Source: Ignelater luminosus (taxonomy: Eukaryota; Arthropoda; Insecta; Coleoptera; Elateridae). Taken from it: a DNA stretch of 64,000 bases. Within the stretch, counting starts at the first letter, position 1. Every line of letters starts with the position of its first letter. Position numbers and translations under genes: made by a program. Of the stretch, positions 62,540-64,000 are shown in pieces. The notes under the pieces are model-generated. The model saw nothing but the letters and a program-made list of their open reading frames with translations, did not search any database and had not been told where the DNA came from. The DNA lies in NCBI GenBank assembly GCA_011009095.1, contig VTPC01000668.1:1-64000 (forward strand). The letters are read 5' to 3'.

Positions 62540-64000
62540 TATGAATAACCAACAGGGTTGACTCAAGTCATATTAAACCGAATTAGACTCGCTGAGATGA
62601 AAACAAGTCCTAATAAATGACTTACTTAGATAAGTTAGCAGATTCAAGTCAAAATGAGATATTGGAATCTTGCTGGATCAACTATTTTGGTACGGCATTT
62701 TTATTCCCGCCCCGCTAGTCGAATTTTAGTAATGAAGACCAAAAGACAATCTACGATGTCTGTGATCTTATAAAATTTTAGAATACTTCTTTATGTATGA
62801 ACAATACTGCAAACTCTGATTTTTCTATAATTAATACGTGTTGAGTGAATCGAAAACTGTAGCCTTCTTTAGGTAACCTTCAATATACCACAGTGGGCAA
62901 AACACCTATTTTAGCATTTCTTTTTCTTTTGCATGCTTTCAAAGTTTTCTTTGGTTTTCTATGGTAGAAAATCAGGAAATTCTGATATTTCCTCAATTCC
63001 CCTTTCTAAATATTTAAACCCAGAAGAATAATACTTAACTTCTTTCCAAAATGGAATATTTTAAACGCTGAATCTAAAAGCTCGATTTTTTCTACAACCA
63101 CCTATAAAATCAAATTTTTGGTTTTTTCTCTTTTTTAAAATTCCTAGCCAAAAACATCAATCAAATTTCTGTCTAAGGTTGATGCATTTTTCAAATGTTT
63201 TATTTGGTTATCTCTTTATATCATATTTGAAATTGTTTTTGATTTTTATATATTACAAAATCAAAATATCTCGTTTTTGAATATCTAAGCCCAGAAGAAT
63301 AAGCTCAGCTACTTCCAAAAACCATTTTCTGGTAGGAAATATCAGTTACATCTATTTTCGACCAAGCTGCACCGAGTTTCATTCTCTCAAAGATGATACT
63401 ATAGGGTAATCAAAACAGTTGACTCGAGTTCTATTAAGTCGAATTAGATTTATAGAAATGAAAGATGGCCCTAGTACATGGTTTACTGATTCAAGTTAAG
63501 ATGCTCTGATTTTAGTGCAGAATTCTTCATTTTTACTTTGCTTGTTAATTTCTTTTATGGAAGATGCTGGAATATATATTTCATTTCAGACTTTGATCTG
63601 TTCATAATTATTTGTTGAGTGAACCAACAAGCTTTGTCTTCTCAACTTTTCTCATAGCATAGTGTGCAAAGCAAAACATGTTCGGTAATTGTGTACTACG
63701 TAAAAAGAAAGTAAACGTTTATGGGTTTTGAGTAACACAACTGGACGTGCTTTTCTTGCTCACAATCTTCTTTTGGCTGTCTTGCCTAATATTTTGTATG
63801 GGCATGGGTAGTTCAAAAAGATTAAAGAAAGCTCACTTTTGGTATTCGGCTGGGTTTTCTTGTTTTATTCTTATTTCGTATTTTGGATTTCTGTTTCATA
63901 AATATTTAATAGATTTTAGGATCTGTTTAGTTCTAGTTTCTACACCACGTTGATACTCTCTAGTCAGCGTATCTTGTGCATAAAATTTTCTGCTTCTATT
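62540..64000 (+). repeat. Diverged tandem duplication, unit about 0.8 kb
   Basis: Direct repeat: GTTGACTCAAGTC.TATTAA..CGAATTAGA and AGAT..AAA lie at about 62556 and 63417; ATAATTA....GTTGAGTGAA at about 62827 and 63604; AGTG.GCAAA.CAAAAC at about 62892 and 63661. Inside the first copy a shorter repeat (A.CCCAGAAGAATAA, about 63018 and 63286) is offset by 268 bp. The array runs off the window end. The 68-codon frame at 63747-63953 lies inside the repeat and is not called as a gene. Confidence 0.55.

Noticed and set aside
1-64000. CRISPR arrays, bacterial operons, riboswitches or phage genes
   Set aside because: Nothing of this kind is present; composition, splice signals and transposon families are those of an animal genome.

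Overview
The window is AT-rich animal DNA, most likely from an insect and possibly a beetle. One gene is certain: a C2H2 zinc-finger gene on the + strand at about 57.6-60.2 kb that I identify as klumpfuss (klu), of the EGR/WT1-like group. Its coding region lies in one exon (58621-60042). A short intron sits in the 5' UTR, and a 21-codon upstream ORF stops on the start codon through a TAATG overlap. Species and chromosome cannot be fixed from the sequence alone.

Layout. From 1 to about 57.6 kb the DNA has the texture of intergenic or very long intronic sequence: mostly T/A-rich, no long ORFs, pyrimidine-rich stretches and many old repeats. Within it are: three exon-like blocks with good splice signals (42 bp on + at 3797-3838; 75 bp on - at 41934-42008; 106 bp on - at 13023-13128); several GC-elevated islands of 0.2-0.5 kb that look like regulatory DNA or untranslated exons (about 9.0-9.5, 13.27-13.5, 15.26-15.6, 19.5-20.3, 22.1-22.3, 24.5-24.7 and 60.28-60.8 kb); and a cluster of three CREB/ATF-type motifs at 39.77-39.85 kb.

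Repeats and mobile DNA. There is a complete but dead mariner element (48106-49396) with TA target duplication, terminal inverted repeats, two in-frame stops, a one-base deletion and a third catalytic Asp changed to Asn. A shattered Tc1/mariner-superfamily transposase with D-38-E spacing lies at 54450-55250. A 119-bp hAT-type MITE with 8-bp target duplication lies at 40606-40724. A 2.5-kb diverged tandem array (25.55-28.1 kb) repeats a near-palindrome containing TTCCAAAGAA and TTCTTGGAA, both matching STAT-type spacing. Other diverged direct repeats lie at 12.57/16.89 kb, 30.7-32.15/35.05 kb, 53.0-53.7 kb and 62.5-64.0 kb.

How it fits together. The klu unit is self-contained: candidate TATA/Inr core promoter, untranslated first exon, intron of about 140 bp, coding exon and poly(A) signals. 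The GC-elevated islands upstream and downstream are the natural candidates for its control elements, since developmental transcription-factor genes in insects often sit in gene-poor DNA, but nothing in the sequence proves the link. I found no clearly novel biological system; the most unusual items are the STAT-motif tandem array, the uORF overlap and the splice-flanked micro-exon candidates.
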